Below are positions 38,701 to 50,700 of a stretch of DNA of 64,000 bases, piece by piece (position 1 is the stretch's first letter; each line of letters begins with the position of its first letter). The stretch is from Sebastes aleutianus (Eukaryota; Chordata; Actinopteri; Perciformes; Sebastidae), in contig CAKAKS010000067.1 of the NCBI GenBank assembly GCA_916700875.1, forward strand, positions 4,465,409 to 4,529,408, given 5' to 3'. Below the pieces are notes generated by a model. That model had not been told where the DNA came from. It made no database searches and saw only the letters and a program-made list of their open reading frames with translations. The position numbers and the translations under genes are program-made.

Positions 38701-41700
38701 TATGTTCGGACTCAAAGATTTACTTTTTTAAAGAGTTATACCTGACTCAGCTACGGTGTCGACACTAACGCCCTGTTTCTGAGCCATGAATCCAAGTACA
38801 GAGAAGACGACAAATCCAGCAACAAAACTGGTCCCACTGTTCAGCAGACAGAGCCAGAAGCAGTCCCTAGAGGCCACAGAGAGACAATAGACCCTTGTTA
38901 GACCTTTGTTTTGATGTTTTAATAGTTTAATAGCAAACATATGAAGCCCTAACCTCAGAAAGTTATGTGATATCTATTTGTACTTACTTGTAACAGTTGT
39001 TGTTGTACTGATTATAGCTGCCCAGAACATTCAGAGTCCCTATAGTCAGGCTATAGGAGAAGAATATCTGAGATCCTGCCTCTATCCAGACCTGAAATGA
39101 CAGGAAAAATAGTAACTCTCATGACCCTTCAGATGTTGGTCGGTTAGTCTTTCCATCATTTTGTACCAGACTGAAATATCTCAACAACTATGGGATGCAT
39201 TGCCATGACATTTTTTGTTTTTTACAGATGTTCACGATCCCCAGAAGATAACTCCTAATGACTTTGGTGATGACCTGGTGTTACCTCTGGCACCACCATG
39301 ATGTTCACATTTGTGTTTTTGGGTGAAATGTGTTGAAATTTGGTACCCATATTCATGTCCCCCTCAGGATGAATTGTATTGAACTTTTCATCTAGCGCCA
39401 TCATCAGATCAAAAGTTTTATTTGTCCAATACTTTGGTTTATGAGCAAATCACTGCAAAACTACAATGCCTTTCCCATCAGCCTCAGCGGTACAGCACTT
39501 TGTGTTCAGTGCTAATCAGCTACGCTACGATGTGAACATGGTAACCATTATATCTGTTTAACATCAGCATGTTAACATTGTAATTGTGAACATGTTAGCT
39601 TGTTGACATTAGCATTTAGCTCAAAGCACCACTGTGCCGAAGCACAGCCTCACATGGACAGCTAATTAGACTAATGATGAATGCACATTTCTGTACTAAT
39701 GGCCCAAATCAAACACATAAAAGCACCTAAAAATAGAATAATCCACAAAAATATAGAGCTGTTTTTAATTGTGCTCCTCTTTAATGATACCCGAGTAATT
39801 CTAAAGTTAGTATCAAATAAACTGGTCACCTCGAGGTTAGTCAAGTGGTTCAGGTCTGGATACAGGTAAAAGTAGATCCCATCCCAAGCCCCAGGTAGAG
39901 TCAAGCCCCTGATGAGTAGGACCAGGAGCATCACATAGGGGAACGTAGCTGTAAAATACACTACCTAAAGAGGACATGTTTTAGAAGACTTACATCAATA
40001 GTGTAAAGTTTTTAGTGATAAGCACTGGTTATAGGGTCTTCTTGCTGTGCAAAATAAAATATTTCCACTGACCTTTCCAGAAGATCTGACACCTTTCCAA
40101 ATGCTGAAGTAGCAGAACACCCAGCTGGCCAGAAGGCACAAGGCCAGCTCCCATCTCACACTGCCCAGCTCCTCAATGCCTCCAGACATGCCCAGCACCC
40201 GCCGTCTGAGGAGAGGGGACATTTGGCAAATGTTAACAAACAAATCCATCATAATTCAGATTTTACTCTGAGTCCAGTAATTCTCTCAGTAAAAAAGAGA
40301 AAACATCATTGTGAACTAAATTAAAATTAAAAGAGAAAAAAAATGGGCCATCCAATCTCAGTCAGGAACCTTTTCTTCGTTTCCTGTCTGCATCCATAGA
40401 CCGTTTTAATGGAATTGAAACGGCAGCAGCTTGGGTCCTTAGACCTTTTCAAACTTGACAAAAACATTTTAAATGGGCCCATTTGTATTTCCTGTTGCAA
40501 TGTTTGTTAATGCAGTAGCTTCCAGGAAGTCATCTTGGACCAATGCTGTTGCTGTAGCAACAGAATGGCAATGAAACGGTCTATACTGTCCAAAAAAGTA
40601 ATCTGCATTGATGTAGAATCATTGAGGCGCGTGCACCCAAGGCTGCCACAGGGCCAGTGGATGTAGAAACACTTATTGATGCAAGGAATGTGCGTGTGCC
40701 TGAGGCTGTGTCATCTGCTGCAATGTAGATATGATTGTGATTCATGACTATTAGAGTTGTGTCATATAACATGTGTGGTTTGAGCTCAGGACAGAGCGCT
40801 GGGGACAAAGCGTGATGCATTGTTATCGACAAGCTCCTGGAGATATCTTGTGTATACAACAGACTTTATTAGCTAAACAAGATCTAGATAAACCTAATTC
40901 TGTTAATAATGATGTCCATGGGGCAACAGATCTAAGCATGTTGTCATACATTTTTGATACTGAAATTTGGATCTAGCAGGAAATATATTACAACATTTTA
41001 ACTGGTGCAACATAAATCAAACCAATGCATATTAGTGACACAGTAATTTATATTTCATTGTGGCTCATTTTAGAAGAAAAAGACTCACTCCCAGAACTCC
41101 GTTGCAGCAGAGGTGGTGTTGGTCTGATTTGCAGTCACATTAGATGAATTAAATGTCTGAAGACCAAGACAGTTGGCTGAGTTTGGGAACAAACAAACAT
41201 TTCATAATGATAAAGTGAGAGGGATGACTACCATACAACATAATACTACAATGATAGTGGCTTGATAGACAGTCATCTACAATACATCGTGATATCTAAA
41301 GACACATTTAACCTGTCAGAGGAAACATTTTCCAATTGGCAAGTATCAACCATATGATGTATTTACACACAACATTACACACAGTTTTACATGCAGTTAT
41401 AATAATAATAACTGAAACCACACTCTTGTACAGATTACCACTGAAGATATTGGGGGTAAAAAGTCTTGTTTGCAGAATTAATTTGGAGTAAAATCTTGTC
41501 TAGTCTTACCTGTATTCCAGGTGTTGTCACAGGTGGCCCAGGGCAGCTGGGAGCTGAATGAGAACACCAGGTAGAAGAGAGCCCAGACTTGGACTAAAAT
41601 GTAGCAGAAGTCGTAAAGTTTCATCATGAAAAGTCCATATCCAATTCCTGAGAACAGAATAAAACACATGGTTTAAAATGTTCAAACTTATGGAGGTAAT

Positions 41701-42162
41701 TCAATAATACAATGTGTGATTTAAGCTTTTTCTCCTCGATTTTACATTTTAGTTCAACTCACCTTGTGCCAGTGGACACAATTTCCTCCAACAGGTGATG
41801 AATCCTTCCTGGGTAAACTGACCAGTTGAAGTCTCCAATAGGAACAGAGGTATCCCACACACCACAGCTAACAGACCATATGGCACCAGAAAGGCACCTG
41901 TAAGATATTACAGAGATATGATTGGAAGTTCAGAGATATCCCTTAATCTCCAGTCATCAATATTAACATTTCTTGAGTGCACAATAAATTGTTAATATGA
42001 TTCACCTCCACCATTCTTGTAGCAGAGATAAGGAAATCTCCACACGTTGCCCAGGCCGACCACATTTCCTGCAACAACCAGAATATATTCTCTTTTACTG
42101 GCCCACTGTCCTCTGTCTCCAGCTCTTCTCTGATTTTCTGTTTTTCTTCTTTCTCTGTTCAT
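35776..42162 (-). CDS. SLC6 neurotransmitter-type transporter, gene A, 14 exons
   Basis: Plasma-membrane Na+/Cl- symporter of the GABA/taurine/betaine/creatine branch; substrate unknown. Exons, 5' to 3': 42006-42162, 41763-41897, 41510-41647, 41089-41176, 40073-40205, 39830-39964, 38988-39091, 38742-38866, 38535-38647, 38297-38434, 38077-38179, 37542-37642, 36201-36371, 35776-35889. Lengths and phases match the usual SLC6 pattern and sum to 585 codons including stop. TM1 carries AGNVVGLGNVWRFPYLCYK; the loop after TM3 has PWATCDNTWNT with likely glycosylation sites (NSSN, NQTN, NTTS). TM6 reads FFSYSLTIGTLNVLGSYN and TM8 LLSIDTHFVNVE, both unlike the usual SYAICLGCL and LLGLDSQF. The start is Met at 42162; eight codons upstream an in-frame ACG stands where gene B has ATG. 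The tail ends KTFAVTD. Confidence 0.92.
36581..37252. mobile_element. TTAA element carrying a YLFEPEYT open frame, in gene A intron 12
   Basis: Ends TTAAAGGGAAAATTTGCCAC and the inverted counterpart GTGGACATTTTTTCCTTTAA. On the plus strand 36913-37167 encodes MSAEDVMDEETFYSVLADL followed by IQLYLFEPEYTTEEMQQRE. This resembles the N-terminus of a teleost multi-copy family often annotated P2X7-like because of a shared C-terminal zinc domain; the resemblance is from memory. The frame stops before any such domain, so this is a captured exon or remnant. Confidence 0.55.
39160..39440. repeat. Interspersed repeat in gene A intron 6
   Basis: AGACTGAAATATCTCAACAA, GAAATTTGGTACCC and CTAGCGCCATCATCAGATCA also occur, in the same order, at 63730-63965. 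Common in teleosts; class not determined. Confidence 0.6.
40394..40587. mobile_element. Short MITE in gene A intron 4
   Basis: CATAGACCGTTTTAATGG and the inverted GAAACGGTCTATACTG bound about 190 bp without coding potential. Confidence 0.55.
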
Positions 42163-42254
42163 CTCAAGACCAAGGACTTCATCCGTTGTGTGTTTCAGTT
42201 GTAATTCAGAAGTACTGCAAACTGATCTTTGCTTCTTTTACTGTCTTTTCCTAA

Positions 42255-42286
42255 TTGGATTAAATCCATGTGTTCTCTGTTAACAG
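42255..42286. other. Tandem-duplication junction
   Basis: About 100 bp upstream of the gene A start codon, sequence shared with the other transporter copies (TCTTTTCCTAATT) changes to CATGTGTTCTCTGTTAACAG. That is the pold3 intron 1 end and exon 2 acceptor (compare CATGTGTTTTCTGTTCAACAG at 26986; 20 bases quoted at most). The repeated unit therefore runs from pold3 exon 2 through the SLC6 promoter side, about 15 kb. Confidence 0.8.
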
Positions 42287-42437
42287 GTGACCTATAAATG
42301 GCTGTTGACTCCCCTCCCATTGTCACAGAGGCTGGCCAACCTGAGCAGGCAGTTGGCTGATAAGGGAGGCTCATCAGCTTGATTAAGCTCACCTGGGCCT
42401 TCCAGGCTTTAAAAGCTGCCCCCTGTGTTAAAACTCT

Positions 42438-43627
42438 GGCTGTATTCGAAACTGCCTACTACATACTACTGAGGAACGCAGTATGCAGTATGTACTGTAT
42501 ACTGCATACTGCGTTCCTCAGTAGTATGTAGTATGAAATGGTTAAAGTGATGTATTTGCAGAATGCTAGACGAGGCTTTAGCCTTTAAACCAGCTCTTAA
42601 AGCACTGGACAAAAAAACAAGCTCATATCACTATTACAATATTATCGAAAAATACAACTTTGATTTAGTTGTTTATGTTCTGTTTGTTTACTTTATAAGA
42701 TACTGCAGGTTTCTATTCTATCTATTCTAACAGCTCATACAGTAGTGAGTGAGACAAACAGGATCATCAACGAGGGGAGACGGGAAATATAAAACAAATC
42801 CTCGACAAAATTTACGTTACTCAAACAGCTTTTTCAGTTCCAGCAACTAAACAGTGGACTGATCTCCCTCCAGATATTAGAGGAATGTTAAAAAGGGTCA
42901 TGTTGTCTCAGCAGGTATCTCTCTGCTCCGTCAGAGGCTGCTATTTCCCTCTCCTCTTCCTGCTGCTCTGCTGCTCTGTAGCCGCTCTGTGAGCGTCACT
43001 GGCCGGCTCTCTAGTGAGCTATTGTGGAGCTTTTCAACTCCAAAAAGTCAGATAAACACAGGTTACTGTTAATTTATAATGGACATGTGTGTTGTGATAT
43101 TATAAAAGTCTCTTGTCTACAGAACGGTCTCTAGAGAGCTCCAGCAGCTCATAGCGGTCTGTGAGCGTGACTACCCGGCTGGAGAGGTGGCGACCCCGAC
43201 AGGCGCTAGCTAGCTGTGACGGCCGTTTGTGGAGCTTCAAAACTCTGACAACGGTGGAGCAAATGTTCGATTCGCCATCTAATATCATAAAACTGTCAAT
43301 GTTCTAAATCTACACAGTTGATTTCTCGCCTTAAAATTTTTCATAAGTGAATTTAGTGATGAAATAGCTACAAAAAATGTAAAAAAAAGCAAGCCGTTTT
43401 TGGCTGCTGTTGTTGTAACATAGCCTGTAGCGGTCCAGCGCTTTGCATTGTGGGATACAGTAGGCGAGGTAGACTGGTCAGATGCATACTGGAGATTTTT
43501 TCCGAATCAGTACGACATCCGGGTATTTTTGGCATATTGTAGATTTTGCTTTTGTTTGCATACTATATACTACATTTGGCCAAATCAGTACGTACTACTA
43601 GTATAGTATGCAGTTTCGAATACAGCC
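42438..43627. mobile_element. Element with GGCTGTATTCGAAACTGC inverted ends
   Basis: GGCTGTATTCGAAACTGC and the exact inverse GCAGTTTCGAATACAGCC bound 1190 bp, with TCT on either side as a likely 3-bp target duplication (as in PIF/Harbinger). The subterminal region holds a perfect 34-bp palindrome. No transposase frame. Confidence 0.75.
42457..42533. repeat. Perfect 34-bp inverted repeat, 9-bp loop
   Basis: 42457-42490 and 42500-42533 are exact reverse complements (start TACTACATACTACTGAGGAA), separated by TGTACTGTA. It lies just inside the element terminus. Confidence 0.9.
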
Positions 43628-46474
43628 TCTGTCTCCCTTTCTCCAGCCACATCCACCCTGCATCACCTTCTTTTGGTTCTGCACCTTCAACGATTCCACA
43701 GCACATATGCCACACACTACTTTCATTTGCTGACACTAATTAACGACACACTCCATTGTTCATTTGAGTTAACCTCAGTTTAATAGGTTGTGTTTGGTTT
43801 TAAAGTTTAACTTTGTGTGGACTCTCTTTTTGTCACATTCACTGAGCCAGTTAGTGACACTGAGTCTCAACACAGCTAAGTGTGTGTTACTCCTCCTCTT
43901 TAGGCTATTGGCATAAAACTATGCATAAATGGGGGCAAGCCAAAGATTTAATTCCTGTCTTTGGTTGATGAACATATTCCTGTTTATACTAGGTAATTGG
44001 AATTACAATCTCTGCATCATCCTATAACTAGTAGGCCTATGTTAGCTAAGTCTATCAAGGGCTTCATATTGATATTTTTGACAGTGGTGTCCTGAGTACA
44101 GATACCTGACATTGAGGGTTAAAACACTTTTACAAATGTATTTAACAAAATGGCGCAACCTTCTTAAGAGCATCAGTTTAGCTTAAGAAAGCTTCTGGCC
44201 TTCCTCAGCAGGTCTTCTCGCCCAGTTGTGATGGGGATGGTTTACTCCTTACAACGTGACTTATTAACGACGAGTTTTTCAGGTTCAACATCAGTGTTTG
44301 ATCTTGTCTGAACACAAAGCAGCTGTACAATCATTTTGGAAAATGTAGTCTAAATTTTTCCAAATTATAATTAAAATCAAGAAAAAAATAATCAAAGAAT
44401 AACCAAACAAGGCTAAGAATCTGATCAAGTATTCACTGACAACATTCAGTACTTAGCAGCTTTCCTTACAATGGATGAGGACCTTTTAAAGAGGAGCAGT
44501 TGGGACGTGTGTAAATATGTTTCCCAGATCCCAAAATGTCCTATACTGTATGCACAGCATCAAAATCATCTCTCTCCTCACTATTTTCCTTAAACATCTG
44601 TCATATCATTGAACTCCATTTCACTCATTTACTGGTTTTGTCATTCATATGTATTAATCATCTCATTTATTCATTTATCACCTTTAATTTTAAATACATT
44701 TTCACTTTATCATTAAGATCAATGTTTTCAGAGCTGTATTTAATACTGCGAGACTGATAAATGTATTTCTAAATTGTTGAATTAGTTTCCTCTATTTTTC
44801 TATAAAAAGAGGTGGTGCCCCCTTTCTTTTTATGAGTGAAATTAATTAATTAAATATAAAGCTGTTACACGCTACACTGAAGAACTGGTACTGTATGTTG
44901 GCAGGTACGTTGGTCATATTTTTGTGTCCTTTAAAGTGGAAAGTAATCAGAGTCTTTACACAGGTGAGGGATAGCTATTTAACTTAAAATTACAAGCAAA
45001 CTGCAGAGATTCTGTAGATGTTAGAGGCAATGATTGGAATTGATGGTCCCTATAACAACAGAAAAAAAAGTCAAAATGTTCAGGTACCCTCTCGAACACC
45101 CGCTTCTTCCATCCAGTTTGTACTTTTGTACATTACCAACTGGAGCTCAGGTTAGTATAGTGAGTGAATAAAGGAGCCAAGCAGCAGTCTATGAGTTAAA
45201 AAAAAGAGAAAAATCTGTTAAACTAGGTATGTCAGTCTTCAGGAAAGTGTTGAATAGTTCCCTCCACACTGTTTGCAGATACAGTGCGATCCGCTGTGCC
45301 AGTGCAGTGCCCATTTCTTCTCTGGAGCTGCAGCAGATGAGAGAAATCCAGCGAGCTCCTACACCAGAGCCTGAAAACAAAAGACCTGGCGTGAACAGAG
45401 ATGCTAATCTGGCTTCAAAACCTTCCACCAAGCCACAGAAAGGCATCATGGGAATGTTTGCAATCAAGACTGCTCCTAAGAACCAGGATAGTGGCAAAGA
45501 CGTTAAGTCGGAGCAGAAGGAGGATGCACCTGTGGTAGGACTTTGTAGTCTTTTGTGTGATTAACTGCGGTTTCCAAAGAAATAAACTACAGTAGCAGAG
45601 TGGTTGATGTAGTTTTTTATGGCTGTGTTTGATGTTTTAGGTCGATGCCCCCAAAAGCAAAGCAGCCGCAAAGGCCAATCCTATGATGAACTTCTTTGGG
45701 AGTCAAGCAGCAAGTGAGTAATGTTATCATCATCATACTCTTGTAGTCTTTCTGAACCTGAGTGGAATGTGTGGTAACCGGTAACTACTGCTACTGCAGT
45801 GTTACTCTGTCGGTGTTTCCATTTTGAAATGACATCATTTTGTAGATTCAATTCAAAATACTTTTATTCTTCCCTTGAGGAGCAATTTGAGGCAAGCAAG
45901 GTTGTAAACAGAAGTGCACATAGATAATTAATTTACATACGTAAATACACTATCTAAAAATACAAATATGATGTTAGAAAGAGTTGGAATACACAAGGGT
46001 TAATGGTAGTGACCAGCAGTATCACTCCTTGTGCATGGACGGATAAATGGACTTGCACTTTTGACATTTTTTAACACAATATGTGACTTATTGAATTATT
46101 ATGTGCCTTTGTGGTTTTGGACACATGCCATGAAGACTTTGGACTTGACTGTTTTTAGTGAAATGAAGACTACCAGTAAAAGTCCTGTGATCAGGCTCGC
46201 TGCTACATCAGTTCTATGTCTATTTTTCTGTCTGATTTTTGCCGATATTTGATACATTTATTAAAGCCACATGAACAACTTGTCATTTTCGAGGCAGTGT
46301 GTTTGTTGCCATCCTCCTCCACCGCACTTATCCCAGAAAGGAACCAGCTGTCGTTTTCTGTCACTCAATGAGCCGTTTACCTTCAGTCTCTAATATGAAG
46401 CTGAGGTAAGAACCTGGTAGAAGTAACTACCTCAGCTTCAGGTAAACCCTCTTTACCTTTACATGAACCCCAAG

Positions 46475-46913
46475 ATGTGTATTTCAGTCTGTGGGGTGGA
46501 TTTGTGGAATGGGTTGGGTGATGGGTTGAAGCGGAGCACAAATATAAATCAATTTAAAAAGCTATACAAAGCGATATTTTTGGGAGGTATATAGATGAGG
46601 AAGAGTTGTTTTAAGGGTTGGTTTATATACATTTTTTTAACTCCGGATGAATCTGTGGGTTGTAAATAAACTTGGGATGCTGTTCATATATTTAATTTGG
46701 GAGGTAAATACATTTGGGATAGTTTATATAGTATATTATATTATCATTCTATGATATATGAGTTAATAGAGGAGAAGTGAGAAAGGGGTAGGGAAATCTA
46801 AGTTGTACTTCTACCTACGCTTTTTTGGACACTGTTACTCTTGTTTTGTTTGTTATTATTTTATATTTGTGTTTTTTTTATTTTTATGTTCGAAATGAAG
46901 TCATTCATTCATT
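46475..46913 (+). mobile_element. Truncated LINE 3' end
   Basis: It encodes the last 39 residues of a reverse-transcriptase frame (CGVDLWNGLGDGLKRS, then NQFKKLYKAIFLGG and stop at 46592-46594), followed by a 3' region ending in (CATT)n. AAGAT on both sides matches the single site in intact pold3 intron 7 (32072), so the insertion came after the duplication or was lost from the original. Confidence 0.7.
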
Positions 46914-47055
46914 GAAGATTAACCCCATACACACAGCGACTGCATGACATTTTTTGCATCCAGCCAAATGAAGGCATATACCAAAATCAAATGTTTATCT
47001 ATCTTGATTGGCTGATGTTTTAAATATAGGATAGTAGAAACTAATTTTAAAAATG

Positions 47056-47701
47056 TGCTGACAGGTCTGTGTGCCTGTTTGACCGATGGCAGGGGTGAGA
47101 CACACACACACGCAGAATACAGAGGCCACAGCGGACAGGATGAAACATGCGCTTCGGCTCCATTCCCACAAAATCCGGCAATGTGGCACCAACCGGCAGG
47201 ACTGTGTGGAGCTGTGGCTGTGTTTATTTGTGCTTTAGAATGTAATCGCGGTAAAAATAACCAAAAAATATCATTTTATTTCTCTGATTAACATTTTTGT
47301 TCTCGCTAACGCCGCTCTCTCTCTTCATTCACTCTCTAGCTTGCTTAACCACCGCTGCTCTCTCAGCAACTGACAAATCCTGCATAGTATGCCTTTAACT
47401 AAGCTTTCACCATCATGAGCCAGTGTAACTAATCCAAGCCTTGTATCAGACCAATATGTTAACTCTATATGAATAATTCAGTGCTTCAATCCATACTTGA
47501 AAACATATAAGACCCAGACTTCAGTGTCGATTTGAAAAGAAGGGTAGCCTCACCATGCAGCCAATGATTATTTTTATTGATCTATACATCTTGTTTTTTC
47601 ATTATTACTATTATTTATCATACAAAGCTACATTGATTACAACAAGCATATATACAGTATGATAGCTGAAATGTCTAGTTATTGTGACTTTACAGGTCAC
47701 A
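47056..47701. other. Region between pold3 pseudogene and gene B
   Basis: 47056-47395 is not recognisable in the first copy and may be an insertion. 47420-47701 matches the pold3-SLC6 spacer at 35305-35775 at lower identity. pold3 exons 8-12, expected between them, are missing. Confidence 0.6.
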
Positions 47702-50700
47702 CTAAGTTGTCACTGCAGACGTCCTCAGTTCAACAGTTGTTCCCTCCTCTCCCATTTCTCTCCTCTGCCAGGCTGGATCTTCAACAGGACGACAAAGGAC
47801 AGACAAACGCTGGAACACAGGAGCAAACAAAATGAGTAAGTTTACACACTACTTTAATAATTATATAGAAATCTTAACCCCCAGAGCTAAAAAGTGTATG
47901 ACAGCCATCCCCCTCAGTCCACACCAAAGGATTTGGATGATGTATCATACAGTCCACCATACCCAACTACCCAGTATGACTGCATGGGCTTCAATCTCAT
48001 CCAACACGGTGTAAAAGCTACACTATACTTCTTATCACACTATTTGAAAAGTGAAACTGTGGTGTTGAGTGATATTGCAGAGCACCCATTGGTGGGTGGC
48101 CATAGAATATAAGATGAAATCATTAATCAGATAAAAAACATTGAGCTCTTTTTGAGGCATCCAGAGTTGCAGAAACATCTTCTATGAACACTGACCTGTC
48201 TGATGGTTCCTGCTGTTGAACACATCTGTCCAGCTGCCCACAGTGGCACCATGAGAACAGAGGAGAGTGTCATGGTCCATCCTAGTGCGTACGCCCAGTC
48301 AGGGTAAATGTACCAGTCATTAATCCGGAGGTGTTTGTAATCAACCAGGTACAGGATAAGGGAAATCTGTGAAGGTGAGGAGACAGTTTTTGTGATACAT
48401 GAGCACAATGTTATGGTGACGCATCCTGTTGGATCATTTGTGCTGGTGTTAGATGTCAATATCTGCTGATGCTATGAAAGTAAAGAGAAAATGTCAAATT
48501 GACACAAAATAATCCAGCAAATTCAGCGGTACAAAATTTATCTTTAATGGTTTGACAAATCTCATTGAAATTGAATGGCTATAGTTAATGAAAGAATGTA
48601 AAATCATTGGTAGCCACAAAGAAACGTTTCTGACTCACCAGTGACAGCAGAGGAATGAAGTATTTCCAGCACAGTTTAAAGAAAACAGACGGTCTTTGTC
48701 CTGTCATGTCCTCAATGATGTTATTTAAGCGGTCAGCACCTGATGGAAGTCCAAATTGTCCATTTAGTCAATATTTAAATTGTACAATGCACTATTTCCT
48801 CCAGTTTGAGTAACATGGGCTCAAAACTTCAGTGCCCATCTGTTTAAGGAAATGACTGAGTCTTTAATAACCAATGGGCTTGGGGCTGGAAGCCACAGAC
48901 AGGGTTAGGAAGTTAGAACATACTGAGGGAAGGACTAATACCATGTTGGTATTATTTTTTGGATTGCTGACAATAGAAAAATTATAGGCTAAAGCCAGTT
49001 TTATGCTTTAAGTAATAAGTATTCCAGCCCACAGCCACGCATTCACAAATAACCATAAAATAGTGACAGACTCTGGTAGAGCCATAGAAGTCAATGAGTT
49101 GGAACACGTAAATTCCTCCCTAAAGCAGGAAGAGACAAGATTTGACTAAAATACATCATTTGGATCACATTTTTTAAATGAAATATGTTTACAATTTTAA
49201 ATGTTTTATAAAGAAAATATGATGGAAATATTTTTGTTCACCTCCGTAACCAAGGTAAGATGTAGGAGGAAGTTGGATACACAGATGATGAGGACAAAGA
49301 TCTCGTGCCTCACTGGTGCACGAAACAACGTTGGAAACAAATCTGTCACTGTGGTGATAAAACACTCCACATTCACAAACTGGGGACAAAATAAAATGAA
49401 GCAATCTTATTTTTGACTGAAAAACATATTTTTTAAACACTATATGTCAATAGGTAATGTGACAAATGTTATTACATGTGTGTCAACACTCAGGAGAATG
49501 AGCATCAGGAAGAAGCAGACGGTCCAGAACTGTGGCAAAGGCATCATAGCTGTTGCCTGAGGGTAAGCAATGAAGGCCAAACCTGGACCTGTGAAGTGAA
49601 CCAGGAGAGACGTGATGCTATTAAGCTATTCATGTTAGAATCATGCATGTATTGTATGAATGTATTCAATTTTGGACAATTTTCTAAGATCTTAAACATT
49701 CCATATGATGGAATCTTAGGTATACTGTACCTGACTCGACCACAGTGTCGACAGTAACACCCTGTTTCTGAGCCATGAATCCAAGTACAGAGAAGACGAC
49801 AAATCCAGCAACAAAACTGGTCCCACTGTTCAGCAGACAGAGCCAGAAGCAGTCCCTAGAGGCCACAGAGAGACAGACAGACTTTGCATTGGTACATTAT
49901 ATAACTATATTGTGAAGTGATTATTTATTGTATTTTAGTGCATTTTAAACAATATTTCTTTAATTATTTTTGTTGTTTTATTTTAATGTTTCATAGAAAT
50001 AACACAACCGCATTTTAAAAGTAAAGTGCTATAATAAAATGTATTGTGCTCTGCAGCGTATACTTACTTGTAACAGTTGTTATTGTACTCATTATAGCTG
50101 CCCAAAACAATCAGAGTTCCTATAGCCACGCTGTAGGAGAAGCATATTTGAGATCCTGCCTCTATCCAGACCTATAATGACATGAAAAAGTATATTGTGT
50201 ACGAGAGTGTAGTACGAAGTATTGCTTACTGAAGTAAAAGTAGTATTTAAGATTACACAAGCATTTTTATTTTGTTCTTCACACTTTGTAGACTTTCACT
50301 TGAAGAAGTTCCTTTAACACAAACTATATTGTATCATCCCTCAGGATTATGGAAGCCTGATAGTGAGATGTTGTCAACACTTGTATTTCAACATACAGTT
50401 AAAGTCTCTTGTGTTTTTTTGAAGGGGGCTCCACTTGACTGCAGGCAGTGTCACCCGGACAGCAAGAATGGCCGTCCTGTAGTCATTTCTTTTCGTAGCC
50501 TTGAATACTTACTGTAGGAGCTAAATTTACTACTTTAAGCTACTGAGGTGATTAGCCCTGGACTGACACACTTTCGCTGATGATGTTACCTTTAGCTGCG
50601 TGTTCTGCTGAACAAAACTGATCTTCAGGCCGCTCCTTGGTTTCAGAATAACAGTCCATTTATTCGTGACAGTGCAATAAAGAAGAAAGTACGGTTTCCA

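Larger units (their letters stand above)
42305..43844. mobile_element. Composite insertion in pold3 pseudogene exon 2
   Basis: Sequence unrelated to pold3 runs from TTGACTCCCCTCCC to GTCACATTCA, with CTG on both sides matching the single CTG of intact exon 2. It contains TATA-like GGCTTTAAAAGC (42410) and, nested in it, the element at 42438-43627. The outer part could be a solo LTR or a DNA element; undecided. Confidence 0.5.
42266..47055 (+). pseudogene. pold3 partial duplicate, broken
   Basis: Recognisable in pold3 order: exon 2 start 42287-42304 (GTGACCTATAAATGGCTG), remainder of exon 2 about 43845-43885, intron 2, a fragment of exon 4 at 44491-44506, the 3' end of exon 5 at 44879-44904, a full-length exon 6 at 45279-45534 and exon 7 at 45641-45713, then intron 7. 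Exons 1, 3 and 8-12 are absent, so it cannot encode the polymerase subunit. Exons 6 and 7 stay in frame with good splice sites (256 and 73 bp, as in pold3), and exon 7 is identical to the original. A 1.5-kb insertion splits exon 2, and a LINE end (46475-46913) lies in intron 7. Confidence 0.88.

Noticed and set aside
42195..42392. 65-codon minus-strand frame upstream of gene A
   Set aside because: It crosses the duplication junction and the insertion edge, so it is not an ancestral coding segment.
45189..45497. 102-codon minus-strand frame (also at 29809-30117)
   Set aside because: Antisense shadow of pold3 exon 6 and its duplicate.
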